From positions 594,630 through 658,629 of the forward strand of contig NZ_CP045687.1 in assembly GCF_009601705.1 (NCBI RefSeq): DNA of 64,000 nucleotides, given 5' to 3'. The notes beneath the pieces are model-generated. The model was given only the letters and a program-made list of their open reading frames with translations, was not told where the DNA came from and ran no database searches. The DNA comes from Sulfolobus sp. E5-1-F (GTDB lineage Archaea; Thermoproteota; Thermoprotei_A; Sulfolobales; Sulfolobaceae). A program made the position numbers and the translations under genes. Shown here one piece after another: positions 39,559-49,272 of the stretch (position 1 is the stretch's first letter; every line of letters begins with the position of its first letter).

Positions 39559-40099
39559 CCCTTTTCACCTCCTTATATCCTATTTCAACTGCCTCCGCAT
39601 TTAGTTCACCGATTTTTCCGGGAAACTCCTCCTTTACAGCCTCTTCCAATGAGTGTAAGGAAGGTTGACCCAAGATTCTTGCTAAAGCCCCTATTATCGC
39701 TGTATTAACAACAGCCCATCCAGCTACTATTAGTCCTAATTCTTTAGCAATATTGGTAGCGTCAACTACATACTCATTCTTCCAAATTCTTTTAGGTGTG
39801 TTTGTGTTCAATAGTAAGAACCCGTTTTCCTTAAGACCCTCCGTAACGTTAATTAGTTGGATTAGCGATACATCAAATATTGCTACACCATCTGGATTGT
39901 AAACTTCTCTATGCAAGAGTATTGGCTTATCTGATAGTCTTACAAATGAAACAACTGGTGCTCCCCTCCTTTCTCCGCCGAAAAAGGGAATAGATTGGGC
40001 GTACTTATCCTCTAAAACCATCGCCTTCGTTATAAGTTCTCCAGCGGTAACTATCCCTTGCCCACCTCTTCCTCTTAATGCTAATTCAAGAAGAGTCAT
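39551..40099 (-). CDS. porG: Pyruvate:ferredoxin oxidoreductase, gamma subunit
   Basis: A 182-residue subunit beginning [22 protein letters not shown], the usual gamma N-terminus; [18 protein letters not shown] follows. ATG 40099 is preferred to a TTG eight codons upstream. It leads the four-gene operon and is divergent from the molybdenum hydroxylase remnant at 40277. Confidence 0.92.
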   Translation of the reverse strand: MTLLELALRGRGGQGIVTAGELITKAMVLEDKYAQSIPFFGGERRGAPVVSFVRLSDKPILLHREVYNPDGVAIFDVSLIQLINVTEGLKENGFLLLNTNTPKRIWKNEYVVDATNIAKELGLIVAGWAVVNTAIIGALARILGQPSLHSLEEAVKEEFPGKIGELNAEAVEIGYKEVKRVD

Positions 40100-40276
40100 T
40101 TTGTCACAATTATAATATTCCAATTCATAGGAAAAAAAGTTGTCCTAAAATGAAATATGATAAAGATATTTAACAGCATTTAGTCAAATAATTTTTATAT
40201 TCTGATTAAAACATGATATTATGATAGTACGAAATACGCGGAAAGATTTAATTAGTTAGTTTACGTAATAACTTTC

Positions 40277-42345
40277 ATGATACAAGAGCATTTACCTCTT
40301 ATAACTGGCAAAGGTAGTTATATCGACGATATTAATCCAAAGAACGTCGTTTACCTTCACGTAATTAGATCTCCAATAGCTAGGGGTATAATAAAGAGTG
40401 TATCCAAACCAGAAAGCGTACTCTTATCGTTAACATGGGAAGATGTGAAATTATACATGCCGGCGAGACTATTTCCAGACCTAGCTAAAACTGCACAAGT
40501 CGCTAAAATGCCAGTATTGGCTGATGGTAGGATCAACTTCGTAGGTCAACCAATTTTAGCATTTGTAGTTGAAGATAGGTACAAGACTGAGGACGTTGCA
40601 GAGGAAGTTTCAATTGATTATGATGAGTTAACGCCAATAGTCGACCCTGAGGAATCGTTAAATAAGGAGCCTATTCATCCCGGATTGAAAAGTAACGTTT
40701 CTATAGATCAGTATTTAGAAGGGGGAAATTTATCGTTAAAAACAAGGCTGATGTTATTGTAAGGAGGAAAATTAAACAACACAGAATTGTTTCAAATCCA
40801 ATGGAACCAAAAGGTTTCATTTGTTGGTGGGAAAACGATGTGCTAAACGTTTATGTATCTACACAAGCACCATTTGGAGTGAAGAACGATTTAAGGGAAG
40901 TTTTAGGCATTTCTCCAGAAAAAATAAAGGTCTATTCAGCACCTAATGTAGGAGGAGGATTCGGAAATAAAAGTGGTGGATATCCCGAGTATGTATTAGC
41001 TGCAATTGCTTCCCTAAAACTGGGGAGACCAGTTAAATGGATAGAAACTAGAAATGAGATGTTAGTTAACACTCAATCCTTAGGTAGAGGAGAAGTATCG
41101 GATATGAAACTTTACGCTACTAAAGATGGCGAGATTTTAGGAATAGAAGGTACTATAATAGCTAACATTGGTGCTTTCGATTATGGAATCGGTTTTATTG
41201 CTCCTCTATTTATAGCTAGATTATCTAATGGTCCTTATAAGATGAAGTTCGCCTCCATTAGGGCTTTAGGAGTGTTCACTAACACTCCTCCAATGGGATT
41301 TTACAGAGGCGCTGGTAGACCGGAAGCAGCACTGATTCATGAGACTCTTGTTGAGGATTTGGCTGAAGAATTGGGTATGGACTCTGTAGAGATTAGAAGG
41401 AAGAATTTGATCGGTGATAATGGCTATGTCACACCTCTTGGTGTTAGAATTGATCCTGCTGGCTATAATGAGGTTCTAGATATAGCTGAGAAGTATTATA
41501 GGAAGGCTAAGGAGGTTTATAAGGACAAAGGGGTTTCAATAGTTACGTTTGCTGAGATAGTTCGAACTTCACCCGGAGAAGGTGCTAGAGTTAAGATAGA
41601 GAACGGTAAAGTACGCTTCTACTTAGGACTGGGTCCACATGGACAAGCTTACGGTAGTACATTTAGGAAGCTTGCATCAGAAGTATTAGGTATAAGTGAA
41701 GATAAAATAGAAATAATTACTGGTAGTTCTGAGATCGTCAAAGAGGGTATAGGTAGCTTCGGTTCTAGAGCTGGCACTATTGGAGGTTCAGCAGTAGTAG
41801 CTGCGGCAACAGAGTTGCTTAAGAAGATAAATGCTAATTCTTTAAGTGAAGTTGACTTAGTCAAGTATGAGGGCGTAGAGGCTGAAGTGTTCTATAAGGT
41901 TGATGATATATTTGCCCCAGGTGCTCATGTAGCTGTAGTTGATGTGGATAAGGAGACTGGATTTATTAAAGTTTTGGAGTACTATGCAGTTGATGACGTT
42001 GGTAGAGTTATGAATAAGGAAGAGATAGAGGGGCAAATAGTTGGTGGAGTGTTGCAAGGAATGTCGCAAGTTATGATCGAAGCAATGAGATATGATGAGA
42101 GAGGAATTCCATTATGCTCTTCAATTGCGGATTGTGGAGTCCCAACTGCTTTAGAAGCTCCTTTAAAGGTAAATACTGAGTATGTGGAATACCCATCTCA
42201 GCTCTTGTCTAAAAGCAGGGGAGTTGGTGAGGCTGGTACTACTGGTGCTTTACCGGCTGTTTTTATAGCAGTAGAGAAAGCTACTAAAAGGAAGTTTGAT
42301 AGAACTCCAATAGATCCTTGGTTAATATCTTCCTCAATCGCTTAA
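40277..42345 (+). pseudogene. Molybdenum hydroxylase large subunit (CoxL/aldehyde oxidase type), frameshifted
   Basis: The first part (to 40762) has the family N-terminus LITGKGSYIDDI and the a/b hammerhead region. It stops after LSLKTRLMLL. One extra base in the A-run at about 40737-40741 joins it to NKADVIVRRKIKQHRIVSNPMEPKG and the rest, which has GGGFGNKSG, FYRGAGRPEA, GLGPHGQ and the catalytic Glu in SRGVGEAGTTGALPAV. The restored length is about 690 residues. No FAD or 2Fe-2S subunit is adjacent, so partners would have to come from elsewhere. Confidence 0.82.
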
Positions 42346-43182
42346 GATGTATCTTTTCATAAGTTTCCAATATAGGTCGTTCTTTATGAATTTTATAAAT
42401 GTATAAAGAAGACTTTAATATTATTTAATCAGAATGCCGTGATTGAATAATCATTAAAAATATGAATAGTTATTTTTGCTTTTTTTTATGTAGTTAAAGA
42501 CACCTTATACTCTGCTATGCGATGATGGTATGTACCACAAATGAGAGGTATATAGGGTTTACCTTAACTGAGTATAATGCCGTTAACTGACGATTTCCAA
42601 CTCGGAGCTAATGACGAAATTTCCTAGTAGTAGCTAAAAGTGATGTGAGAGGAAAATGTTGAAATATAAAAACTAATAATTAATAAATCTAAGGAAAAGT
42701 TTAGCACTCAACTAAAGTTATACATCACATAATACTTTGTGTAAATTTACCTTGAACCTTAAATACTAACATAGATTCTCTTCAAGAAGATTTAAATAAT
42801 CGTAAATGCTTTACGCGTGTATAGTATAAATAAGCCTTAAATTCTACATTGGAAAAACTAAACGTTATATACTATACGTCATTTTTAGGAAACTACTAAT
42901 CACGAACGATCTAGGGTAGAGTAAGTCTTACTTGTTTGATTCTTATGAAGAGAATTGTTAGAAACCCTAAAAGATCAAACAAGGTTAAATATAACCTTAT
43001 CTAAAACTCTACTAATTTTACACTTGTACGTAATTAAGAGACAAGCTTTACTACGAATATAATATATTTTTATAATATTTTCTATTACTATTTCCATAAC
43101 TATTATTTTATACTTATGTGAAGTAAGCATCCTTATAGTGCATTAGATAGATGATACACTTATAAACTAATTTTGCTTAAAT
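42346..43182. other. Gene-poor region containing dispersed repeat copy B
   Basis: About 840 bp without a gene. It contains the repeat at 42734-42899 and otherwise AT-rich sequence with no protein-like stretch that I could extend. Confidence 0.45.
42734..42899 (-). repeat. Dispersed repeat, copy B (about 166 nt)
   Basis: Reverse-complement partner of 15613-15780. Read on the minus strand it begins TTAGTAGTTTCC and contains ATGACGTATAGTATATAACG, TTTTTCCAAT, ATTTACGATTATTTAAATCT and GTAAATTTAC in the same order as copy A. I estimate three quarters to four fifths identity by eye. Confidence 0.55.
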
Positions 43183-43503
43183 TCAGTTTTTAGGCAATAA
43201 TCTAGGATTTGCTTCCATTATTTTTATCAAGTTGTCCAAGGTTCTCAACTTCTCTTCCACTTCCTTCTCCTTTTCCAATTCCTTTTGCAATTCGTCTAAT
43301 TTATTTTTTAACTCATCAAGGTTTTTGGTACATTTTTCTTCAACTTCTTTAAGTTTCTCGTTACACTCATTAAAATCTTTAAGGTGTTTTAATGTTGCAT
43401 AAATTAGAGAGGCTACCATTATTCTCTCATCTTCTGGCAATTGCTCACCAGCTATAAACTTATCTAACGCATTGGTGAGTTTCTTGATCCACTCTTCAAC
43501 CAT
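43183..43503 (-). CDS. Coiled-coil protein, function unknown
   Basis: A 106-residue protein from ATG 43503 (MVEEWIKKLTN), with TATAAATCC about 25 nt upstream, suggesting a leaderless transcript. Residues about 45-95 form a Lys/Glu/Leu-rich coiled coil (LKEVEEKCTKNLDELKNKLDELQ and so on). A short N-terminal helix-turn region precedes. It is divergent from the zincin-like gene; no family recognised. Confidence 0.65.
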   Translation of the reverse strand: MVEEWIKKLTNALDKFIAGEQLPEDERIMVASLIYATLKHLKDFNECNEKLKEVEEKCTKNLDELKNKLDELQKELEKEKEVEEKLRTLDNLIKIMEANPRLLPKN

Positions 43504-43625
43504 AATAATTAAAAAGTGTAGAGGATTTATATTTATTTTTTGCACTCCTCATATTAACCATTAATTCCCCTTTCGTTGTGAGAATGAAAGAGTTTAAATT
43601 GGTATGCGAGGAGAAAGTTTAATTG

Positions 43626-44048
43626 ATGCCATCGTTTGGCATTATAACAGATATTGTAATTGAGGAGCTTAAGGAAGAACTAAGGAAAAAGTTAGGAAAA
43701 GAAATTCCCAGTGTAACAGTTGAGTTTGTTAACTACCTCCCTCCTCAAGTATTAGCATATGTGAGAGCCAACGATTACACAATATACGTCAACTACGAAC
43801 AGTATATGAGAGCCAAGAGAATGGGATATGAATACGAGTATCTATATGTCATACTACTGCACGAATATCTACATATCATTGGAATTGCAGATGAGAGGGA
43901 GGTGAGAAGGATAGATTTAGAAATTGTGAGAGATAAGTTTGGCGAAAATAGTACAGCATATAAGATAGCGTTAAATCTAGCAGACCCTAGAGACGTATAT
44001 TTAAATGAGTCTCAAAGGTTAGGTGGGAAGCCAAACACATTTATGTGA
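43626..44048 (+). CDS. Small zincin-type metallopeptidase-like protein
   Basis: A 140-residue protein with VILLHEYLHIIGIADE, an HExxH zinc motif followed by a glutamate-rich helix as in minimal gluzincins. The N-terminal half is alpha/beta (PSVTVEFVNYLPPQVLAYVRANDYTIYVNY). ATG 43626 is preferred to the TTG immediately before it. No signal peptide; likely cytoplasmic. Substrate unknown. Confidence 0.7.
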   Translation: MPSFGIITDIVIEELKEELRKKLGKEIPSVTVEFVNYLPPQVLAYVRANDYTIYVNYEQYMRAKRMGYEYEYLYVILLHEYLHIIGIADEREVRRIDLEIVRDKFGENSTAYKIALNLADPRDVYLNESQRLGGKPNTFM

Positions 44049-44139
44049 TGGAAAAGTAAGCGTCTTTCTTTATTTTGTATTGCCCTTTATCTAAATTGTG
44101 AGACAAAATACTTATATAGAATAGATATAATTCACTTTT

Positions 44140-44559
44140 GTGGAAGAGAAAATAGAACTATATGGTAATGATTACGATGAGAAGCTTTCTATAATATTTG
44201 CTGATCCAAAATTTTTACTGCCAAACTTGGTTGGAGCTTTGAATATTGAAGTTAAAGGAAGCGATTTCTCTGCTGAAATTCCTCTATCGACACTACTTGG
44301 CAAGGCTACAATAGTAATATACGGTAAAATTTTTATATCGCCCAATTCTGTAGCATATGTAATTAACGTAGCAGGGTATGGACCAGATAAAGGAGGAAAA
44401 ATAAAAATCCAGCTAGAGAAAGGTAAAGTAGTCATGGATATTGAGTTTAATATTCCGCTTGGTTTTTTAAATACTAGACTTATCAGGTCTAGAATAAACG
44501 ATTTCAAGAATAAGGCAAGTGAGTTAATAAGGCTTGAAAGAATAAAGAGGAAAATCTAA
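44140..44559 (+). CDS. Possible START/SRPBCC-like small protein
   Basis: A 139-residue protein with a GTG start. The alternating beta pattern, the central PLSTLLGKATIVIYGKIFIS and VAYVINVAGYGPDKGGKIKIQLE strands and the long C-terminal helix (FKNKASELIRLERIKRK) resemble SRPBCC/CoxG-like or DUF3211 ligand-binding proteins. I am not sure of the family. A CoxG-like role would fit the broken molybdenum hydroxylase nearby only loosely. Confidence 0.5.
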   Translation: MEEKIELYGNDYDEKLSIIFADPKFLLPNLVGALNIEVKGSDFSAEIPLSTLLGKATIVIYGKIFISPNSVAYVINVAGYGPDKGGKIKIQLEKGKVVMDIEFNIPLGFLNTRLIRSRINDFKNKASELIRLERIKRKI

Positions 44560-44671
44560 CTTTTCCATAAAAACTTTTTAATTTTTCTCCTGTTATTTGA
44601 AAACTATATAAGGGATAAAGGACTCCATTGACCCTAAAATCCTTTTATTAACTTACATATAACTATTTATT

Positions 44672-46027
44672 ATGGACTTCAACGAATTAAGTGATATTGA
44701 GCAAAAAGTAGAGGAGAGGGAGGATTTTTCAGGAGCGAAGGTAAGACCATTAACTGTGTTTTTCCCTAAGGATGAGGATGAAGTTGTTAGGATCGTTAAA
44801 TTTGCCAAGAAAAATAGATTACCCATAATACCTTGGGGTCAAGGAACGAGTTTAACTGGAGCAGTTTCGTGTGATAAAAACTGTATACTAGTAGACCTAT
44901 CAAAAATGAATAAAATTTTGGAGATAAACGATATTGATTGGTATGTAAGAGTTCAACCTGGGATAAAATTAATAGATCTCTTTGAGGAACTAGAGAAAAA
45001 AGGTTTTATGTTACCTCCAGATCCAGCAAGTTTCTTCCTATGTTCAGTTGGTGGTGCAGTGGCTGAATCCTCCGGAGGAATGAGGGGTGTAAGACATGGT
45101 TCATTTAGAGAGTGGGTATTATCTTTACGTGTAGTATTGCCAAATGGTGAGGTAATTAAGGTTGGAGAACCGTTAAGGAAGAATAGGGCTGGATATGATT
45201 TAGTTCATTTATTCGTGGGAAGTGAGGGAACTTTAGGAATTATAACGGAAATCTGGTTAAGAATAATACCAATTCCAAAGAGAAAGATGGTTATGATATC
45301 TGCAATGCTAAAGGATTTTGAATCTGCTGGAGAAGTGATAGTAGGCTTAAGGAAGAGTAAGATACTGCCGGAATTGTCAGAGTACATTGATGCTGATGTA
45401 GTTAAAGCGTTAAACAAACACTTGAACGCCAACCTTAAAGAAACAGAGGGAGGGATGCTGTTGATATCCATAGAGGAAGATAGTGTTAATGATGTATTGA
45501 AGGTTCTGGAAGGGAAAGCGGTAGATGTTAAGATTGCGGAAGGAGAAGAGGCGGAGAAATTGTATTCATTGAGATCCCAAGCTGCAATAGCAGTAAAAGC
45601 TGAATCAAACAAGGTATTTTACGCTGAGGATATAGTTGTACCAGTTTCTAAACTACCAGAGGCTATAAGAAGACTTAGAGAAATAGGTGAGAAATACAAT
45701 ACTAAATTCTACGTAATATCACACATAGGTGACGGTAATCTTCATCCAAACATAATTATTGAAGATGAGGTAGCAAGGGAAAAGGCATTTGAGGAGATAG
45801 CTAGAATGGCAATAGAACTTGGAGGTTCTGTTAGTGGGGAACATGGTATAGGCGTGCAGAAGGCTAAATTAATGGCTGAACAAATAGTCAAACACAATGG
45901 TATTAGGGTGTTAGACTTAATGTATCGTATAAAGAAGCTAATAGATCCAGATGATATAATGAATCCAAATAAGTATGTGGAGTTAGCCTATAACTACTTA
46001 GCCTCTAATAGTCTTAAAGTAGATTGA
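44672..46027 (+). CDS. FAD-linked oxidase, GlcD/D-lactate dehydrogenase type
   Basis: A 451-residue flavoprotein of the VAO family. FAD binding: [12 protein letters not shown] and [36 protein letters not shown]. The C-terminal domain has [11 protein letters not shown] and [11 protein letters not shown], typical for GlcD and D-lactate dehydrogenases that oxidise 2-hydroxyacids. No GlcE/GlcF partner is adjacent. Together with the lactate permease at 13150 it could feed 2-oxoacids to the oxidoreductases. Confidence 0.9.
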   Translation: MDFNELSDIEQKVEEREDFSGAKVRPLTVFFPKDEDEVVRIVKFAKKNRLPIIPWGQGTSLTGAVSCDKNCILVDLSKMNKILEINDIDWYVRVQPGIKLIDLFEELEKKGFMLPPDPASFFLCSVGGAVAESSGGMRGVRHGSFREWVLSLRVVLPNGEVIKVGEPLRKNRAGYDLVHLFVGSEGTLGIITEIWLRIIPIPKRKMVMISAMLKDFESAGEVIVGLRKSKILPELSEYIDADVVKALNKHLNANLKETEGGMLLISIEEDSVNDVLKVLEGKAVDVKIAEGEEAEKLYSLRSQAAIAVKAESNKVFYAEDIVVPVSKLPEAIRRLREIGEKYNTKFYVISHIGDGNLHPNIIIEDEVAREKAFEEIARMAIELGGSVSGEHGIGVQKAKLMAEQIVKHNGIRVLDLMYRIKKLIDPDDIMNPNKYVELAYNYLASNSLKVD

Positions 46028-46104
46028 TATAATGACCTCATTAGCTTGTTTTTTAAATCTCTCGTAAGATGGGATTTTATTGAATTTTCATATATCCACT
46101 CCTT

Positions 46105-46260
46105 AAACCTTGGGCATTCAAGTGAACTACTCCGCCCTTGCGGACGGAGCATCCCCACCTCACGATGAGGATTTCCTGCTTCTTCCGGGAAACTTGCTAT
46201 ACACTCCCTCTGAGAAGGGAATGTATAGTAGAGGTTTCCCGTCCACAGGCACTAAGGGCA
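46105..46260 (-). ncRNA. Predicted omega RNA / right end of the IS200/IS605 element
   Basis: On the minus strand the end of tnpB and its downstream region contain two hairpins: CCTCA/TGAGG (46158-46170) and CTCCG/CGGAG with inner GC pairs (46130-46149). TnpB proteins use an RNA from this position as scaffold, with the adjoining genomic flank serving as guide. Boundaries are inferred, not seen. Confidence 0.5.
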
Positions 46261-47365
46261 GTCCCGACCCCGCACAAAGAATATTTAGAGAAGCATTATA
46301 ATCACGATCTGCCACCCAACCACAGTTGGGGCAAACAAATGTTCTGTCAGCAAGAGTAAGGTCGTTTCTCACATAACCACATCTCGCACACATCCTTGAC
46401 GTGTTTCTTGGGTCTACCTTCACCACCCTCCTACCAGCTCTTTCAGCCTTGTAGGAGAGGTGATGAAGGAAGAGGGAGAAGTTTGAGTGAAGAATATGCT
46501 TCCTAAGGGTCTTGCTTTTTGGTCTCTCTACCATTTGTTTGGTTTCCAGATCTTCAACGTAAATCTCGTCATATTGTTCCACTAGCCATGTGGTTATCTT
46601 GTGTATGTAATCGTTCATAACGTTCTTGGCGTGTTCGTGAAGTTTTGCGAGCTTAACCCTAGTCTTTTCATAGTTCTTAGAACCTTTCTTTTTCCTAGAT
46701 AATATTCGTTGGACAAGACGTATTTTCTTCTCGATCTTGTCGAACACTTTTGGATTTTCTATAACAATACCATCTGATGTTGTAACTAGTTTCTCAACAC
46801 CAACGTCAACACCTACTCTCCTACCGTTACTTGGTAATGGTTTCTTTTCAACCTCAATCTGGAATATGGCATACCAGCCTGTAGCATTTTTCACTATAAG
46901 CACTCCCTTTACTCTCCCTTCTAAGGGTCTGTGAAAGAATACCTTTACGAAACCTATCTTTGAGAGAATTAGCTTATCTCCCTCAACCTTGAAACCAGAT
47001 TGATTATAGTTTATGAACTTGAGGATCTTCTTATATCTAAGCCTACCAACTTTCTTTCCTTTCTTCTTGAGTTCGTGAAGTGCTCTAATATTATACCATA
47101 ATACATTGTTTACCATTTGGAGGGCCTTTGAGTATACCAGTTCCTTTCCCTCAACTTTCAAGTCCTTGATCATTGCTTGGGTGTCACTTGGGGTTATCTT
47201 CTTTCCCTCTCTTCTCGCTTTCGTAATAACGTCTAACAACGTGTTGTAAACTTTTGCTTCAATTTGCATTACTCTGAGGAGTTTTTCCTCTACTTCTCTC
47301 GACGGGTAAATCTTGTACTTGAAGGATAGTTGTACTACGTTATTTTTTCCCTTGGCTCTCCACAT
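46160..47365 (-). CDS. tnpB: TnpB, RNA-guided RuvC-like nuclease of IS200/IS605
   Basis: A 401-residue protein that looks intact. The RuvC-like residues are in VGVDVGVEKLVTT (first Asp), IYVEDLETKQM (Glu) and VADRDYNASLNI (last Asp). A four-Cys zinc finger, CARCGY...CPNCGW, sits before the last Asp. The N-terminal OrfB helices begin QLSFKYKIYPSREVEEKLL. TnpB proteins cut DNA at sites matching their guide and help keep the element at its locus. It overlaps the end of the restored tnpA frame by 26 nt. Confidence 0.92.
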   Translation of the reverse strand: MWRAKGKNNVVQLSFKYKIYPSREVEEKLLRVMQIEAKVYNTLLDVITKARREGKKITPSDTQAMIKDLKVEGKELVYSKALQMVNNVLWYNIRALHELKKKGKKVGRLRYKKILKFINYNQSGFKVEGDKLILSKIGFVKVFFHRPLEGRVKGVLIVKNATGWYAIFQIEVEKKPLPSNGRRVGVDVGVEKLVTTSDGIVIENPKVFDKIEKKIRLVQRILSRKKKGSKNYEKTRVKLAKLHEHAKNVMNDYIHKITTWLVEQYDEIYVEDLETKQMVERPKSKTLRKHILHSNFSLFLHHLSYKAERAGRRVVKVDPRNTSRMCARCGYVRNDLTLADRTFVCPNCGWVADRDYNASLNILCAGSGLPLVPVDGKPLLYIPFSEGVYSKFPGRSRKSSS

Positions 47366-47724
47366 AGTTCTCCTCTAACGTAACTTGTCCGCTAGTTGCC
47401 AAGAAGTAGGATGGGGACCATAGATGCCCCTTCCATAACTTGTGGAAATTTTCTCTGTATCTCCCTTGAGGTTATTGTCTTTATCGTATTTATGTACCTT
47501 GGTATGTTAAGGGTTGGTTTAGCCTTGAATAACATGTGGAAGTGATCCTTGTCAACGCTAATGTCTATAACTTCGAATGTTTTGCTTATTTCAAGAATTG
47601 TTTCTTTCAAGAAATTTATGATCTCCTCATTGTCGAACACTTTCCTGCGGTACTTCACTACCTGAACATAGTGGTAGTAAAGCACGTAAACTGAATGTGC
47701 ATTTCTGTTCAATCTTTTCCGCAT
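47340..47724 (-). pseudogene. TnpA Y1 transposase of IS200/IS605, frameshifted
   Basis: The open part (47392-47724) has VDKDHFHMLFKAKP, the HUH metal motif, and SREIQRKFPQ, then leaves frame. A one-base shift around 47430-47445 restores KLWKGHLWSPSYFLATSGQVTLEENYVESQGKK and a stop at 47340, including the presumed catalytic Tyr. The whole would be about 128 residues, normal size. As it stands the enzyme lacks its catalytic Tyr, so the element may need TnpA in trans. Confidence 0.8.
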
Positions 47725-48258
47725 AGTTACATGTATTTTTCAAAAACTATAAAAATCTTTCTATAAGGGGGCTATCCCTCACGGAAGGGGACTTTCGCCC
47801 CCTTAACCCCCATAAAGTTAAAAATACTCCATTTACCTAGGTTACTGAATTTGATAAATACTCTAAAAAGTTCTTAATTGTAGCCTGTCGTATATATTGC
47901 TAAGAGTCCTAATTCTTCTTATGGAGAATAACTGTTGATAAACGGAAAGCTACGTTTGAATCTCCTTCCTAGCTTAAATGTTTAACCCATAAATATGATT
48001 TTAATATTATAAATAGTTAATAAAAATCTCTGAATATTATTTGTGTAAACTTTAATTATCGCTAAGAATTTATAGAAGATAGATTTTTTAGCACTCTTAA
48101 CTATCTCAAGGACATTTTAACTACGTGAATTTTATTACAGTATATCTTATAAAGATTATTGGAATCATTTTCATAGAGAGTAAAAGAAACAAGAATCGGT
48201 TATTTTGCAACAAATTGATGATAAATCATAAATATATTATATAATATTATCTACTATT
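47725..48258. other. IS left end and intergenic AT-rich region
   Basis: Contains the left-end hairpin of the IS200/IS605 element (arms AAGGGGGC 47765-47772 and GCCCCCTT 47797-47804, with an inner CCC/GGG stem). Beyond it is AT-rich sequence with no gene. TTTTGCAACA at about 48204-48213 and a TATA box AATATATTAT near 48230 precede the lyase gene. Confidence 0.5.
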
Positions 48259-49161
48259 GTGAATAGACTGATCAGACAGAAAATAAATGGGCCTAGGAGA
48301 TTAAGGGAACTCATGAATTCAAAGGACCTCATATTAGCTCCTGGAGCTTACGACGCATTAAGTGCGAGATTAATAGAACTGACTGGGTTTGATGTAGTAT
48401 ATATGACCGGATTTGGAACTGCAGCGAGTATGCTAGGATACCCAGATGTAGGATTGATTACCATGCATGAAATGGTAGATAATGCGAAAAGAATCGTTGA
48501 TGCCGTTAATATTCCAGTTATTGCTGACGCTGATACCGGTTATGGAAATCCGATTAATGTAATTAGGACGGTCCAAGAATATGAAAGAGTGGGAGTAGCA
48601 GGTATACACATTGAGGATCAGGTATTCCCTAAGAAGTGTGGGCATATTACTGGGAAACAAGTAATTCCCCTAGAAGAGATGGTAGAGAAAGTAAGTGCAG
48701 CTAAGGATGCTAAACTATCTAAAGATTTCGTATTAATAGCGAGGACAGATGCCATAGCGGTGGAAGGATTAGATTCCGCATTAGAAAGGGCAAAGGAGTA
48801 TTATAGAGCTGGTGCTGATGTGATTTTTGTAGAAGCTCCGGAAAGTAGAGAGCAGATAGAAATTATATCTAAAGAATTAAAGGGTATTCCATTATTATTC
48901 AATTGGGCCGAAGGAGGTAGAACTCCGCCAGTTACTCTAGAGGTCTTGAGGAAACTGGGTTACAAAATAGTCATCTTCCCCATCTCTACGTTACTAGCAG
49001 CTACTAAAGCTATTAAGGAAGTTTTAGAGGAAATAAATAAGGATGGGACTCCAATTAACGTAATGAACAGACTATATCCATTCAAGGATTTCTTGGATTT
49101 CATTGGTTTACCAGAAGTTCAAGAGCTTGAAAGGAAATACATAACAAAGTCAAGGACTTAG
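48259..49161 (+). CDS. Isocitrate lyase/PEP mutase family protein (methylisocitrate-lyase-like)
   Basis: A 300-residue TIM-barrel protein. The family signature KKCGH is present (FPKKCGHITG), with DADTGYGNP (Mg-binding), HIEDQ and IARTDA. Members cleave 2-methylisocitrate, cleave other C-C bonds next to a carboxylate, or decarboxylate oxaloacetate. The GTG start lies about 25 nt after a TATA box, consistent with a leaderless mRNA. It lies at the edge of the aromatic island but lacks the island's palindromic element, so its membership is uncertain. Confidence 0.88.
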   Translation: MNRLIRQKINGPRRLRELMNSKDLILAPGAYDALSARLIELTGFDVVYMTGFGTAASMLGYPDVGLITMHEMVDNAKRIVDAVNIPVIADADTGYGNPINVIRTVQEYERVGVAGIHIEDQVFPKKCGHITGKQVIPLEEMVEKVSAAKDAKLSKDFVLIARTDAIAVEGLDSALERAKEYYRAGADVIFVEAPESREQIEIISKELKGIPLLFNWAEGGRTPPVTLEVLRKLGYKIVIFPISTLLAATKAIKEVLEEINKDGTPINVMNRLYPFKDFLDFIGLPEVQELERKYITKSRT

Positions 49162-49220
49162 AATTAGCTTTTATTTTTGCTTAAAAAGATGATAGTAGGC
49201 ATAATCTTTTCATGACTTGT

Positions 49221-49236
49221 TTGAAACATGTTTGAA
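49221..49236 (+). promoter_or_regulatory. Island palindrome before the aldehyde dehydrogenase gene
   Basis: TTGAAACATGTTTGAA, almost fully symmetric, core AAACATGTTT. Its centre is 44.5 nt before ATG 49273; a TATA box (GATATATTAA, 49239-49248) lies between them. Confidence 0.7.
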
Positions 49237-49272
49237 AGAGATATATTAACGACTCATCGCTTTAAATTACCT

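Larger units (their letters stand above)
46105..47806 (-). mobile_element. IS200/IS605-family element (tnpA-tnpB)
   Basis: Contains a frameshifted Y1 transposase gene and an intact tnpB in the same direction, bounded by hairpin-bearing ends: left end around 47765-47804, right end around 46130-46170. These elements have no inverted repeats and make no target duplication, so the exact borders given here are approximate. Confidence 0.8.

Noticed and set aside
42519-42570. Possible C/D box guide RNA (GATGATGG ... ACTGA)
   Set aside because: The C box deviates at its last base, no convincing D'/C' pair is present and there is no closing stem.
48219-48270. Possible C/D box RNA (TGATGATAA ... CTGA)
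   Set aside because: It overlaps the TATA box and start codon of the lyase gene and lacks internal boxes; chance match.
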